DNA of 64,000 nt from Puia dinghuensis (GTDB lineage: Bacteria > Bacteroidota > Bacteroidia > Chitinophagales > Chitinophagaceae): positions 248,001 to 312,000 of the forward strand of contig NZ_BMJC01000006.1 in NCBI RefSeq assembly GCF_014642875.1, given 5' to 3'. The notes under the pieces are model-generated. The model searched no databases, was not told the DNA's origin, and saw only the letters and a program-made list of their open reading frames with translations. A program made the position numbers and the translations under genes. Shown here one piece after another: positions 41,688 to 51,189 of the stretch (positions within the stretch are counted from its first letter, which is position 1; each line of letters opens with the position of its first letter).

Positions 41688-42497
41688 TTATACTGCAACA
41701 GGGGCTTTTATCGCGGGATGGGATTGATAATTTTCCAACGTGAAGTCCTCAAATTTAAATTGAAAGATATCTTTCACCAAAAGATTGAGTTTCATGGTTG
41801 GCAGGGGATAAGGCTTGCGGGTCAGCTGCAGCTTCGCCTGTTCGAGGTGATTGTTGTAAAGATGCACGTCCCCAAATGTGTGGATAAATTCTCCCGGTTC
41901 GAGCCCGCAAACATGGGCGATCATCAGGGTCAGCAGGGCATAGGAGGCAATATTAAATGGGACACCCAGGAAAACGTCGGCGCTGCGCTGGTACAGCTGG
42001 CAGCTAAGCCGCCGTTTCCCATCAGCACCAGCCGCAACATAGAACTGAAAGAGCACATGGCAGGGCATGAGGGCCATCGCTGGCAGATCGGTCACATTCC
42101 AGGCGCTGACGATCAGCCGCCGGCTGTCAGGGTTGGTTTTTATCTGGTGGATCACGTCCGTGATCTGGTCTACCGTCTTTCCACCCGCGCCTTCCCAACT
42201 CCGCCATTGCTTGCCATATACGGGTCCCAGTTCTCCATTGGTATCGGCCCACTCATCCCAGATGCTGACACCATGATCCTTGAGGTATTTGATGTTTGTC
42301 TCGCCCCGGAGGAACCAGAGCAACTCATAAATGATACTCTTAAGGTGTAATTTCTTGGTCGTCACCAAGGGAAAACCCTTGGTCAGATCAAAACGCAACT
42401 GGTAGCCAAAGCAACTGATCGTCCCCGTGCCGGTGCGATCGGTCTTGGTGGCCCCGGTGTCGAGGATATGTTGAAGAAGATCGAGGTATTGCTGCAT
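41688..42497 (-). CDS. thyA: Thymidylate synthase
   Basis: A 269-residue ThyA that methylates dUMP to dTMP using methylene-THF. Visible motifs are [56 protein letters not shown], the nucleophile in [13 protein letters not shown], and [24 protein letters not shown] plus [14 protein letters not shown]. Length is normal. It heads a leftward operon with folA and two methyltransferases. It is divergent from the S26-like gene, whose reading frame crowds or overlaps its 5' end. Confidence 0.97.
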   Translation of the reverse strand: MQQYLDLLQHILDTGATKTDRTGTGTISCFGYQLRFDLTKGFPLVTTKKLHLKSIIYELLWFLRGETNIKYLKDHGVSIWDEWADTNGELGPVYGKQWRSWEGAGGKTVDQITDVIHQIKTNPDSRRLIVSAWNVTDLPAMALMPCHVLFQFYVAAGADGKRRLSCQLYQRSADVFLGVPFNIASYALLTLMIAHVCGLEPGEFIHTFGDVHLYNNHLEQAKLQLTRKPYPLPTMKLNLLVKDIFQFKFEDFTLENYQSHPAIKAPVAV

Positions 42498-42515
42498 GGC
42501 TGCAATTTACGTATT

Positions 42516-43115
42516 TTGAGGCGAGTAAAACCCCTGCACTTGAAACCCCTGATCCTGTGGCCTATCCAGTTTGAAGGAGAAAGCTTTTTTACGACCAACC
42601 TGAAAACCCCAAAGCGATTCGATCTCATCGCTTACCGGGCGATAATACCCGACCGGGGCATCACCACCCTCGTCCATCGCGTATGCGGAGTCCCCGGCGA
42701 TGTGGCGGAAATGAAGGCCGGGACACTTTATGTCAATGGGAAAGATGTCGATGCCGATCTGTCCCTGAAGCAGATTTACAAGGTAAGTACAAAATACGCC
42801 GGCGCCCTTGAGTACAAGGAAGCCGAAGCCTTTATCATCCCACCATACACCGACACGGTTTACATTCCCCTGGAAGACGATAAAGTGAAAAAGGACCAGC
42901 TACCTTGTCAGCGGTATGTTCTGCCCGCCGGACTTCGGGATGATGGGATCTTCCGGATCTATCAAAAAAACTGGAACCGGGACAACTTCGGCCCGCTCCG
43001 CGTGCCGTCGGACAAGTTCTTTGTGCTGGGTGACAACAGGGGACATGCGATGGACTCCCGTTATATCGGGCTGATCGCCCAGGATAAAGTGATGGGCACT
43101 GTCTTATGGAAATAG
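42516..43115 (+). CDS. Unusual signal peptidase I-like (S26) protein
   Basis: About 199 residues if started at TTG 42516; an in-frame ATG at 42468 would overlap the divergent thyA start by 30 bp. S26 features are QFEGESFFTTN (candidate serine box), KRFDLIAYRAI (like the GDIVVF strand), TTLVHRVCGVPGDVAEMK (box D) and FFVLGDNRGHAMDSRYIGLI (box E). The box D lysine of bacterial LepB is replaced by histidine, as in Ser-His type (SipW/ER) signal peptidases, and no membrane anchor is apparent. It may be an atypical peptidase or an inactive relative. The start remains uncertain. Confidence 0.75.
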   Translation: MRRVKPLHLKPLILWPIQFEGESFFTTNLKTPKRFDLIAYRAIIPDRGITTLVHRVCGVPGDVAEMKAGTLYVNGKDVDADLSLKQIYKVSTKYAGALEYKEAEAFIIPPYTDTVYIPLEDDKVKKDQLPCQRYVLPAGLRDDGIFRIYQKNWNRDNFGPLRVPSDKFFVLGDNRGHAMDSRYIGLIAQDKVMGTVLWK

Positions 43116-43125
43116 CCGCATCCCG

Positions 43126-44358
43126 TCAATGCTGCGCCGCAAGCAGTTCGTTGACGATGGTGTAAAATTCCTGTTTTTGATCTTCATAATGCTGGCCGGT
43201 GCCCGGACCGCTGAAGCCGGTGTGGATCTTCTCGATGCGCCCGCTCTTGCCTACGAAGATGGTTGTGGGGAAATTGACGATGCTCTCCAACTGCGGCAGC
43301 GTCTTTTCCGCACGCTGGGGATCACCGACTGCCACGCCAGTGATCAACATGGGATAGTTCACCTGGAAGCGTTGCTGGAAGGTACGGACGCTGGCCTGGC
43401 TCCGCTGGAAGTCGGTGCTGCGTTCGTAGGCTAAGGCAATGATCTCTACTCCCCTGCTGTGGTATTCGTTATAAAAACCGCTGAGAAAGCGGGTCTCGTC
43501 CATGCAATTGGGGCACCAGGAACCCATGATCTGTACAAGCACGACCTTGTTTTTGAACCGGACATCAGATAGCGATACTTCGCGACCGTCCAGGTCTTTA
43601 AAAGTGAAATTGAACGGCATGTCCTTCTTCCACTTCGTCATCGCGAATTGATCTTCGAGTTTTGCATTGGCATCCATATGCGCCGTCCAGGTTTCGTGGG
43701 CCGTCGCCCCAGCGTAGTAATGTCCGCCGGTGAGGCTGTCGCCATCGACCCTGGCCGTAAAATAATAGGCATGGGTACCGTCGAAACAGGAGAGTTTGAG
43801 TGAGTCACCGCTGACGACACCTTCGAGATAGCGGAGGTCGCCGCCTGCGTCGAGGAAGGTACCCGTAACCCGCGAGCCACTCTGCTGGAACTCGCCTACG
43901 CGAAAGGTAGTGTCCGCACTGTTGGTAGCGCGGAAGACAGCGGCCCAGCGACCCGCTACGCTGATCTTCCCGGCGGTGGACTGGTCTGCCGCAAAACGAT
44001 AGTTCTCGCCATACCAGGCGCGAAAAGGAACCCTCAGCCAGTCGGAAGCCAGATGCCGGAGCCAGACGCCTTCCAGGTTGCCCTCCGGTGTAACGCGGGC
44101 GCGTAACTGCGACTCATAAAAAGGGAACCGGATGAAGAGGGAATCACCCTCCCGGGTGATATCATCCACCAGGATGCGTTCGCCGGCATTGCGGAGATAG
44201 AGGATCTTTTTGCCGGCGCTGTCTTTTACTTCGAAATTAAAGGCAATGTCATTGCCATCCTTTCTTTCCAGGAGGGCCCGCCATTGGCCATTGCGAAAGG
44301 TCGGAGCTGCCGTCAAGGTCTCGGCGGCCAGCAGGAAAAGGACTATGAGTCGAAGCAT
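43126..44358 (-). CDS. TlpA-like periplasmic thiol-disulfide oxidoreductase
   Basis: A 410-residue exported protein with a signal peptide (MLRLIVLFLLAAETLTAA). Residues 20-250 are a beta-rich N-terminal region resembling the domain found before TlpA modules in Bacteroidota (KKILYLRNAGERILVDDI, LKLSCFDGTHAYYFTARV). The C-terminal redoxin (about 255-405) starts PFNFTFKDLDGREVSLSDVRF and has the MGSWCPNCMDETRF active site near residue 282 and a cis-proline loop FPTTIFVGKSGRI. It should reduce or shuffle disulfides in the periplasm. The 3' end faces the S26-like gene (10 bp). Confidence 0.9.
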   Translation of the reverse strand: MLRLIVLFLLAAETLTAAPTFRNGQWRALLERKDGNDIAFNFEVKDSAGKKILYLRNAGERILVDDITREGDSLFIRFPFYESQLRARVTPEGNLEGVWLRHLASDWLRVPFRAWYGENYRFAADQSTAGKISVAGRWAAVFRATNSADTTFRVGEFQQSGSRVTGTFLDAGGDLRYLEGVVSGDSLKLSCFDGTHAYYFTARVDGDSLTGGHYYAGATAHETWTAHMDANAKLEDQFAMTKWKKDMPFNFTFKDLDGREVSLSDVRFKNKVVLVQIMGSWCPNCMDETRFLSGFYNEYHSRGVEIIALAYERSTDFQRSQASVRTFQQRFQVNYPMLITGVAVGDPQRAEKTLPQLESIVNFPTTIFVGKSGRIEKIHTGFSGPGTGQHYEDQKQEFYTIVNELLAAQH

Positions 44359-44435
44359 ACGATGGTCGTTAAATTAAGGTGGCAATTTAACGAATTTAAC
44401 TTAAATAAGTCTATTAAAACAGTAGAGTGATGTCT

Positions 44436-45377
44436 CTATTCGAGATTTTCGAGCATGTCGGCGGTCATCCGGGACAGGTCGTATTCGGGTTTCCACCCCC
44501 AGTCTTCGCGGGCAACGGAGTCGTCGATACTCTGCGGCCAGCTGTCGGCGATCTGCTGCCGGTAATCGGGTTGATACCGAATGGCGAAGTCGGGAATATG
44601 CTGCTTTATTGCAGCCGCGATCTCTTTTGGCGAAAAGCTCAGGGCCGAGACATTGTACGCAGTTCGGACGGTGAGTTTACCCGCCGGCGCTTCCATGAGT
44701 TCGATGGTGGCACGGATAGCATCCGGCATATACATCATGGGCAGATAGGTATCTTCCCGGAGGAAGCAGGTATACTGGCGTTCGTCAAGCGCTTCGTGAA
44801 AGATCTCTACCGCATAATCCGTTGTGCCGCCGCCGGGCGCCGACTTATAGCTGATCAATCCGGGATAACGGATGCTGCGCACGTCTACGCCATAGCGTTC
44901 GAAGAAATAATTGCACCAGAACTCGCCGGCATACTTGCTGATGCCATAGACGGTGCTGGGTTCGATGATCGTCCGCTGGGGGCAATCCTTACGGGGTGAT
45001 GTCGGTCCGAATACTGCGATGCTGCTGGGCCAGTACACCTTGTGCAATTTTTCCTCGCGGGCGATGTCGAGGACGTTGAGCAATCCCTGCATGTTGAGAT
45101 GCCAGGCAAGGTGGGGGTTCTTCTCACCGGTGGCGGAAAGGATGGCTGCCAACAGGTAGATCTGGGTGATGTTCTGCCTGATCACCTGGACGTGCAGCAT
45201 TTCCTTGTTCATGACATCGAGAGAAACATAAGGGCCGGTGCCTTTCAGCAGTTCGTTCTCTTCGCGAAGATCGGAAGCGACTACATTGGCATTGCCATAG
45301 ATGCGCCGGAGAGCCAGCGTGAGTTCAACGCCGATCTGTCCACTGGCGCCGATGACCAACACTTTTTCTTTTGCCAT
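44436..45377 (-). CDS. tdh: SDR-type L-threonine 3-dehydrogenase
   Basis: A 313-residue extended short-chain dehydrogenase. It begins VLVIGASGQIGVELTLALRR (NAD-binding GxxGxxG), has VSLDVMNKEM, YLLAAILSATGEKNP, KVYWPSSIAVFGPTSP, the catalytic YGISK (Y-x-x-x-K) and RSIRYPGLISYKSAPGGGTTDYAVEI, a signature of NAD-dependent L-threonine 3-dehydrogenase. It oxidises threonine to 2-amino-3-ketobutyrate, which needs a CoA ligase (KBL); an alpha-oxoamine synthase is at 3 kb. The start was set at 45377. It is divergent from kdsA. Confidence 0.9.
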   Translation of the reverse strand: MAKEKVLVIGASGQIGVELTLALRRIYGNANVVASDLREENELLKGTGPYVSLDVMNKEMLHVQVIRQNITQIYLLAAILSATGEKNPHLAWHLNMQGLLNVLDIAREEKLHKVYWPSSIAVFGPTSPRKDCPQRTIIEPSTVYGISKYAGEFWCNYFFERYGVDVRSIRYPGLISYKSAPGGGTTDYAVEIFHEALDERQYTCFLREDTYLPMMYMPDAIRATIELMEAPAGKLTVRTAYNVSALSFSPKEIAAAIKQHIPDFAIRYQPDYRQQIADSWPQSIDDSVAREDWGWKPEYDLSRMTADMLENLE

Positions 45378-45395
45378 GTCGGGGGTTTTGGGGTG

Positions 45396-45403
45396 CAAAC
45401 CTA
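45396..45403 (-). promoter_or_regulatory. -7 element for tdh
   Basis: TAGGTTTG on the minus strand is a full TAnnTTTG match, 19 bp before the tdh ATG. It lies in the short tdh-kdsA divergent region. Confidence 0.45.
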
Positions 45404-45427
45404 ACGCAAAATTTGTAGTTTCGCGGC

Positions 45428-46252
45428 ATGGAATTCCTGCATCAACTATTTCAGCATCAATCATACGATAAGAAGAATTTCTTTTTGATCGCGGGCCCTT
45501 GCGTGGTGGAAAGCGAAGAACTGGTGATGGAAGTCGCCGACACGGTGTCCGGCATCTGTCGCAATTTGGGTATTCCGTATGTTTTTAAGGCGTCATACCG
45601 AAAGGCCAACCGAACCAGCGCGGGAAGCTTTACGGGCATCGGCGATGACAACGGACTTGCGTTGATAAAGAAGGTAGGGGAAAAATATAAGCTACCGACC
45701 ACATCGGATATTCATGCGCACGATGAAGCGGCCCCCGCTGCAAAGTATGTGGACATCCTGCAGATCCCGGCCTTCCTTTGCCGGCAGACGGATATCCTGG
45801 TTGCCGCCGCAGAGACGGGTAAGATCGTCAATGTAAAAAAGGGACAATTCCTGAGCGGTCCTGCCATGAAATTTGCCGTAGATAAGATAAGACGGGCGGG
45901 AAATGAAAAGATAGTCCTGACGGAAAGAGGCACCACCTTTGGTTACCAGGACCTCGTCGTGGACTATCGCAATATCCCCTGGATGCAGGAGCATGGTACT
46001 CCGGTGGTGATGGACTGTACACATTCACTGCAACAGCCCAATCAGACCAGCGGAGTCACCGGCGGCAATCCACAGTTGATCGGAACGATCGCAAAAGCTG
46101 CAGTTGCCACCGGCGCTGATGGCCTGTTCATAGAAACACATCCCAACCCCGCCATAGCCAAGAGCGATGGAGCTAACATGCTACGACTGGATCTTTTAAA
46201 AGGATTACTGGAACAATTGGTAAGATTACGTAAAGTAGCTTCCGACTATTAA
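45428..46252 (+). CDS. kdsA: KDO-8-phosphate synthase
   Basis: A 274-residue enzyme that condenses PEP and arabinose 5-phosphate to KDO-8-P for lipopolysaccharide core. Signatures are FFLIAGPCVVESEELVME, YVFKASYRKANRTSAGSF, LPTTSDIHAHDEA, VDILQIPAFLCRQTDIL, VNVKKGQFLSGPAMKFA, LTERGTTFGYQDLVVD and the HSLQQPN motif. Length is normal. It shows that the organism makes a KDO-containing outer membrane. TAGTTTCG (45416-45423), one mismatch from the -7 consensus, ends 5 nt before the ATG. Confidence 0.96.
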   Translation: MEFLHQLFQHQSYDKKNFFLIAGPCVVESEELVMEVADTVSGICRNLGIPYVFKASYRKANRTSAGSFTGIGDDNGLALIKKVGEKYKLPTTSDIHAHDEAAPAAKYVDILQIPAFLCRQTDILVAAAETGKIVNVKKGQFLSGPAMKFAVDKIRRAGNEKIVLTERGTTFGYQDLVVDYRNIPWMQEHGTPVVMDCTHSLQQPNQTSGVTGGNPQLIGTIAKAAVATGADGLFIETHPNPAIAKSDGANMLRLDLLKGLLEQLVRLRKVASDY

Positions 46253-46467
46253 AAAGGGTAGCGAACACGGATTGGTCTTTCTTGGACAGTTGTTGAGGAA
46301 TTAAAAACGGGACAATTGAATCAAACCCTATTGAACTATTCTGCTGCAAACCCTAGCAGCAATTCTGCCACAAAGATACCAATAAGTGGGTATTTTTACT
46401 ATCCGCAAAAGAGTTTTAGGTAGCTGTCGTAGCGTTTTTCCTGTTGCGCGCGTACCAAAATCGCAAC
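46253..46467. other. Convergent intergenic region with an orphan promoter-like element
   Basis: 215 bp between the kdsA and AraC 3' ends. It contains two direct CAAACCCTA repeats (46322-46330, 46347-46355; 25 bp apart), an imperfect GCTGC/GCAGC hairpin, and a perfect TATCTTTG on the minus strand (46371-46378). No clear terminator or reading frame follows the latter. It might drive a small leftward RNA, but support is weak. Confidence 0.35.
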
Positions 46468-47460
46468 CTATATGGCTGCCAGCAACTTACTGGGCAGGAG
46501 CCCAAATTCCTTCTTGAAGGCAATGGTGAAGTTACTGAGGTTGGAATAGCCCAATTCCATGGCTACTTCTTTCACCGAATGGCCGCCGGCCAGCAATTTA
46601 TCCTTGGCCGCCTGCATCCGCACTTTTTGAAAGTATTCATAAACAGGGATGCCGTAAATGAGTTTAAAGTCCTTTTTCAGTTTGGATTCGCTGATGGAGA
46701 CCATCCTGGCCAGCTGGCTGATGGTAGGCGCCGGCTCGAAAATGTCCTTTGTGAGCGTGGCTTCCACCTGCATCACCCGGTCGATATCGGCTTTGGAGAG
46801 CGGAACATTCCAAAAGGAATTCTTGCGTCGCTGGTAGATGCGGAGAAAAAAGCGCTCGATAAGCAGCATGACCCGGTTTTGAATGATGGCCAGCCGCATG
46901 GGATTGGTATCGTCCACTTCCACAATCTCCTGTATCAGCCGGCGGTATTCGCTATCCAGGGGCTCGCGGTGGACATTCTCTATCTGCAGCGAAAGATAGG
47001 CCGAAAGAACATCGTCTATCTGCTGCAACCCCAGGTAATCGGCAAGCCAATTAGGGCTGAAGAGCACATCGATGCCCTTGTATGTCGTTCCTGCGGCTCC
47101 GATGTAGGCCCAGTCGGCGAGTGTATTGGTCAAATAGGCGATTGCACGGGTGGTGTTGGATTCCTTCAGCCGTTCGTCACCGATGCGGATCTCCAAAGTG
47201 TCGGGGATGGTCAGTTCATGAAAACGAAGGGTATAAAACTGTTCCCGCATCTTCCGGCGGCAAAGCAGCCAATCCTGGTTCATCTTACAGTTGACGATAT
47301 TGACATGAATGCCGTTGGGCAGCCGGACAAAGGTCAGACTGCCGGAAGCGATAGGCTCCGGAAAGATGAGCCGGTGATTGACGACCGGTACATTCATGCG
47401 CTGCGCCAGGTCGTTCATCAGTTGCTCATAGTCCGTATAGGAGAAATCAAATTGAAACAA
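46468..47460 (-). CDS. AraC-family transcriptional regulator
   Basis: A 330-residue regulator. Residues 1-215 form a non-cupin-like helical N-terminal region without a recognised ligand fold. The C-terminal AraC DNA-binding domain (about 225-330) has two helix-turn-helix units: APTISQLARMVSISESKLKKDF and SVKEVAMELGYSNLSNFTIAFKKEFG, with the standard P-S-K ending (LLPSKLLAAI). The target is unknown. It sits alone between the convergent kdsA and a PspC gene on the same strand, 125 bp downstream of the latter. Confidence 0.9.
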   Translation of the reverse strand: MFQFDFSYTDYEQLMNDLAQRMNVPVVNHRLIFPEPIASGSLTFVRLPNGIHVNIVNCKMNQDWLLCRRKMREQFYTLRFHELTIPDTLEIRIGDERLKESNTTRAIAYLTNTLADWAYIGAAGTTYKGIDVLFSPNWLADYLGLQQIDDVLSAYLSLQIENVHREPLDSEYRRLIQEIVEVDDTNPMRLAIIQNRVMLLIERFFLRIYQRRKNSFWNVPLSKADIDRVMQVEATLTKDIFEPAPTISQLARMVSISESKLKKDFKLIYGIPVYEYFQKVRMQAAKDKLLAGGHSVKEVAMELGYSNLSNFTIAFKKEFGLLPSKLLAAI

Positions 47461-47584
47461 GGAACAGAATTTAGTCCGTGTATAATTTATCTTTTCTATG
47501 TACGGATAGGGCGAGCCTTACCTGAGTAAGATACGAAAAAAACCACGCCCTGGTAGCCCGGCGACTGGGTATTCAAGGCAGATA

Positions 47585-47806
47585 TCAGAGATATTTCAGG
47601 GGATTGCGCCTTGCCGAAAGGATATACCTTTTCATATTCATCCAGAAGGCGAGAATGAAATAAACGATGAGGGGGGAACCCATGGTGAGAAAAGAAATGT
47701 AGATGAACCAGGTCCGGATACGGGAAGTGGCGATACCCATTCTTTCTCCAATTGCTGTGCACACCCCAAACGCTTGCCACTCGACAAAGTGTTTCAGTCT
47801 GTTCAT
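47585..47806 (-). CDS. Small PspC-domain membrane protein
   Basis: A 73-residue protein of the PspC type. It has the family pattern FGVCTAIGERMGIATSRIRTWFIYISFLT, with a single membrane helix (about 35-56, WFIYISFLTMGSPLIVYFILAF) and a short basic tail (RYILSARRNPLKYL). In enterobacteria PspC acts in the phage-shock envelope response; short stand-alone forms are common in Bacteroidota, with unclear role. A perfect -7 element lies 38 bp upstream, overlapping the divergent aconitase promoter region. Confidence 0.88.
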   Translation of the reverse strand: MNRLKHFVEWQAFGVCTAIGERMGIATSRIRTWFIYISFLTMGSPLIVYFILAFWMNMKRYILSARRNPLKYL

Positions 47807-47843
47807 GACTCTAATTTATAAAAAAAACGGTGGGTCCCGAAAG

Positions 47844-47851
47844 CAAAATTA
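47844..47851 (-). promoter_or_regulatory. -7 element for the PspC gene
   Basis: TAATTTTG on the minus strand, full TAnnTTTG match, 38 bp before the PspC start at 47806. Only 3 bp separate it from the opposing aconitase element. Confidence 0.5.
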
Positions 47852-47854
47852 GGT

Positions 47855-47862
47855 TAAATTTG
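47855..47862 (+). promoter_or_regulatory. -7 element for aconitase
   Basis: TAAATTTG, full TAnnTTTG match, 85 bp before the aconitase ATG. It would give a long, GC-rich leader (about 47868-47946) that holds a short GGGG-TCG-CCCC hairpin at 47873-47883. Confidence 0.5.
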
Positions 47863-47946
47863 CGGTCGCGCCGGGGTCGCCCCTCTGGTCAAAGGTGCCG
47901 GCCCGCCGCCATGCCTGGTTGTGATAACATATAAAAAAAATTCATC

Positions 47947-50211
47947 ATGGTCTTTGATTTAGACTTAATTAAGAAGATTTACGGTAGCATGCCATCAAAG
48001 GTTGACGCCGCCCGTAAGTTGGTTGGCAAGCCGCTCACTTTAGCCGAAAAGATCCTGTATTCCCACCTTTATCAAGCACCTGCCCACGCTTACGAGCGGG
48101 GCGCAGCGTATGTAGACTTCGCACCAGACCGTGTGGCCATGCAGGATGCCACGGCCCAGATGGCGCTTTTACAGTTTATGACCTGTGGCCGCGAAAAAGT
48201 AGCGGTTCCCTCGACAGTGCACTGTGACCACCTCATCCAGGCCAAGACCGGTGCTGCTGCCGACCTGGCCACTGCAAAAGACGTTAACAAGGAGGTATAT
48301 GATTTCCTTGCCTCCATCTCTAATAAATACGGCATCGGATTCTGGAAACCCGGTGCAGGCATCATTCACCAGGTGGTGCTTGAAAACTATGCCTTCCCCG
48401 GCGGGATGATGATCGGCACCGACTCCCATACCCCCAATGCGGGCGGATTGGGTATGGTGGCCATCGGTGTTGGCGGCGCGGACGCCGTGGACGTGATGGC
48501 AGGCCTTCCTTGGGAACTCAAGATGCCAAAACTCATTGGAGTGAAGCTCACCGGAAAAATGAGCGGGTGGACGAGTGCTAAAGATATAATCCTCAAAGTA
48601 GCGGGCATCCTTACGGTAAAAGGCGGCACCGGAGCCATTGTGGAATATTTTGGTGAAGGCGCGGATAGCCTGAGCGCCACCGGAAAAGGTACGATCTGCA
48701 ATATGGGCGCGGAGATCGGGGCCACCTGTTCGCTGTTTGCCTATGACGAAAAAATGGCGGCCTATCTGAAAGCAACGGGCCGCGAAGAAGTGGCGGCGCT
48801 TGCTGACGGCATCAGAGACTATTTGCGTCCCGACAAGGAAGTCTATAGCGATCCGAAAAAATATTACGACCAGGTGATCGAGATCGATCTGAATACCCTC
48901 GAGCCATACGTGAATGGTCCGTTCACCCCCGACCTGGCCTGGCCCATCAGCGAATTTGCCAAGGCCGTCAAGGAACACAACTGGCCCGAAGTGCTGGAAG
49001 TAGCCCTCATCGGTAGCTGCACCAACTCTTCCTACGAAGACATCAGCCGCAGCGCTTCCCTGGCTCAACAGGCTATAGATAAGAAGTTGAAGACAAAGGC
49101 TGAATTTACCATCACTCCCGGCTCCGAACAGGTGCGGTATACCATCGAAAAAGACGGTTTCTTAAAAACCTTCGACAGCATCGGTGGTGTTGTTCTCGCC
49201 AATGCTTGTGGTCCCTGTATCGGTCAATGGGCGCGGCATATCGACGACCCCAACCGGAAGAACTCCATCATCACGTCCTTTAATCGAAATTTCGCTAAAC
49301 GCAACGATGGTCTGGCCAGCACCCACGCATTTGTCGCCAGCCCCGAGATCGTCACCGCTTTTGCCATCGCCGGCCACCTCTCCTTCAACCCGTTGAAGGA
49401 TAAATTAAAGAACGAGAAAGGGGAAGAAGTGATGCTCGATGAACCCAAGGGCGTGGAATTGCCGCCCAAAGGATTCTCAGTGGACGATGCCGGTTACCAG
49501 GCTCCTGCCAAGGACGGGAAAAATGTCCAGGTGGTGGTGAAGTCGGATAGCCAGCGGCTGCAACTGCTCGAACCGTTTGCTGCCTGGGAAGGCACCGATC
49601 TGAAAGGGCTGAAGCTGCTGATCAAGGCCAAGGGTAAATGTACGACCGACCATATCTCCATGGCGGGCCCCTGGCTGAAGTTCCGCGGTCACCTCGACAA
49701 TATCTCGAACAATATGCTCATCGGCGCCGTGAATTTCTTCAATGACAAAACGGACTCCGTAAAGAACGAACTTACCGGCGAATATGGCGCGGTGCCTGCT
49801 ACCGCAAGAGCCTATAAAGCGGCCAGCGTCGGCACTGTAGTAGTTGGTGATGAAAACTACGGCGAAGGTTCTTCCCGTGAACATGCGGCTATGGAACCCC
49901 GGCATCTTGGTGTACGCGCAATAGTGGTAAGGAGCTTTGCCCGTATCCATGAGACCAACCTGAAGAAACAGGGGATGCTCGCGCTCACTTTCGCCAATAA
50001 GGAGGATTACGACAAGGTTCAGGAAGATGACAGCATCGATATCCTCGGGCTGACCAGCTTTGCTCCGGGCAAGCCGCTGACCATGGTGCTGAACCATAAG
50101 AACGGCAGCAAAGATGAGATCACCCTCAACCACACTTACAATGAACAGCAGATCGGGTGGTTCAAGGCGGGTGGTGCGTTGAATGTGATTCGCGCAGAGT
50201 TTGCGAAATAA
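47947..50211 (+). CDS. Aconitate hydratase (mitochondrial-type)
   Basis: A 754-residue [4Fe-4S] enzyme interconverting citrate and isocitrate in the TCA cycle. The cluster cysteines are in [10 protein letters not shown] (about residue 358) and ACGPCIGQW (about 421 and 424). Substrate motifs include [40 protein letters not shown] and the C-terminal swivelling domain with [22 protein letters not shown]. Length fits the mitochondrial AcnA subgroup rather than the longer bacterial AcnA/IRP type or AcnB. It has an 85 bp leader. It converges on the NIF3-like gene (7 bp gap). Confidence 0.95.
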   Translation: MVFDLDLIKKIYGSMPSKVDAARKLVGKPLTLAEKILYSHLYQAPAHAYERGAAYVDFAPDRVAMQDATAQMALLQFMTCGREKVAVPSTVHCDHLIQAKTGAAADLATAKDVNKEVYDFLASISNKYGIGFWKPGAGIIHQVVLENYAFPGGMMIGTDSHTPNAGGLGMVAIGVGGADAVDVMAGLPWELKMPKLIGVKLTGKMSGWTSAKDIILKVAGILTVKGGTGAIVEYFGEGADSLSATGKGTICNMGAEIGATCSLFAYDEKMAAYLKATGREEVAALADGIRDYLRPDKEVYSDPKKYYDQVIEIDLNTLEPYVNGPFTPDLAWPISEFAKAVKEHNWPEVLEVALIGSCTNSSYEDISRSASLAQQAIDKKLKTKAEFTITPGSEQVRYTIEKDGFLKTFDSIGGVVLANACGPCIGQWARHIDDPNRKNSIITSFNRNFAKRNDGLASTHAFVASPEIVTAFAIAGHLSFNPLKDKLKNEKGEEVMLDEPKGVELPPKGFSVDDAGYQAPAKDGKNVQVVVKSDSQRLQLLEPFAAWEGTDLKGLKLLIKAKGKCTTDHISMAGPWLKFRGHLDNISNNMLIGAVNFFNDKTDSVKNELTGEYGAVPATARAYKAASVGTVVVGDENYGEGSSREHAAMEPRHLGVRAIVVRSFARIHETNLKKQGMLALTFANKEDYDKVQEDDSIDILGLTSFAPGKPLTMVLNHKNGSKDEITLNHTYNEQQIGWFKAGGALNVIRAEFAK

Positions 50212-50218
50212 TTGCTTC

Positions 50219-51118
50219 TCAGATAAAAGAGAATGCGTCCCCGGAAGGAAGGTGTGTAACCTGAACTCCGGGGACTTTTTGTTTTAGCACGGGAACCAGC
50301 CATTCAAGACCGGGTTCTTCACTGACGCAGTGACCGAGGACGATGAGGGAGATATTCCTGCCCTGGTAGCGGGCATCCCGGATATATTCGCTGGTCTCCC
50401 ACTCGTTGAGCTCGCCGCAAATGAAACAATCGGGCTGGTATTTTTCGATGGCGGCAATATGCGATCGCCCGCCGGCTGCGCCGGGACTCAAGACGAGTCG
50501 TGCACAGGATTGGACGAGGTTGCCGATGTATTTCACTTCTCTTATGCTGAGCCGTTGTTTCAGGTGCATGATGAGGCTGTTCAGCGGCATGGATTCGGGC
50601 AGAGTGATCAGCGGCGGCTGGTCGGGGTTATAATAGGAATCAAAGTCCAGGGCCTGGAGTACACCCATGCGAACGCCATCGGGCTTATGGGCATGAATGC
50701 CATCGTGGAAGCGCCATACTACGATGCCGTGTTTATCAAGCAGGTCGCGCTTGGCGGCGTAAACGGGGTCATTGCTGTCTGTGAGCCATTTGGTTTCATC
50801 CGTGTGGTTGTAGAATGTGGGTTCGTGGGCAATGATAAAATTGGCGCCGAGTTCGATGGTCCTTTGGATGATGGCGCCGGTAGCAAACATCGTCGTCACG
50901 ATGCCTTTCACCGGCTGGCTGGGGTTACCCGCCTTGATGGTGTCCACGGTATTGGGAAAGGGTGCGCCCGGGATGTCGGCCAGCAGCGCGTCGATCACCT
51001 GCTGTATCGTGAGCGCTTTTGCAGGCGCGGCGACCGACCGGGAAAAGGGAAAAGACGATGCAGCGAGCGCTGCTGCTGCGGTGGCGGCGGAGACGAGGAA
51101 TTCACGGCGTTGTAACAT
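50219..51118 (-). CDS. NIF3-like protein with a Tat-type signal
   Basis: A 299-residue protein related to the NIF3/DUF34 dinuclear metal family. The N-terminus MLQRREFLVSAATAAAALAA matches a twin-arginine signal (RREFLV) with an Ala-rich hydrophobic core and a possible AxA cleavage near residue 31. The body has GIVTTMFATGAIIQRTIELGANFIIAHEPTFYNHTDE (metal-binding HE), GIVVWRFHDGIHAHKPDG, LVLSPGAAGG and CFICGELNEWETSEYI. Most NIF3 proteins are cytoplasmic, so export is unusual. The function is not known. It is divergent from the chitinase. Confidence 0.85.
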   Translation of the reverse strand: MLQRREFLVSAATAAAALAASSFPFSRSVAAPAKALTIQQVIDALLADIPGAPFPNTVDTIKAGNPSQPVKGIVTTMFATGAIIQRTIELGANFIIAHEPTFYNHTDETKWLTDSNDPVYAAKRDLLDKHGIVVWRFHDGIHAHKPDGVRMGVLQALDFDSYYNPDQPPLITLPESMPLNSLIMHLKQRLSIREVKYIGNLVQSCARLVLSPGAAGGRSHIAAIEKYQPDCFICGELNEWETSEYIRDARYQGRNISLIVLGHCVSEEPGLEWLVPVLKQKVPGVQVTHLPSGDAFSFI

Positions 51119-51189
51119 TATTTACATTTTAGCAGAATAAATTTATTACAAATGGTCTATTTTAGATACTTACTCACAAAAACAAGTGC

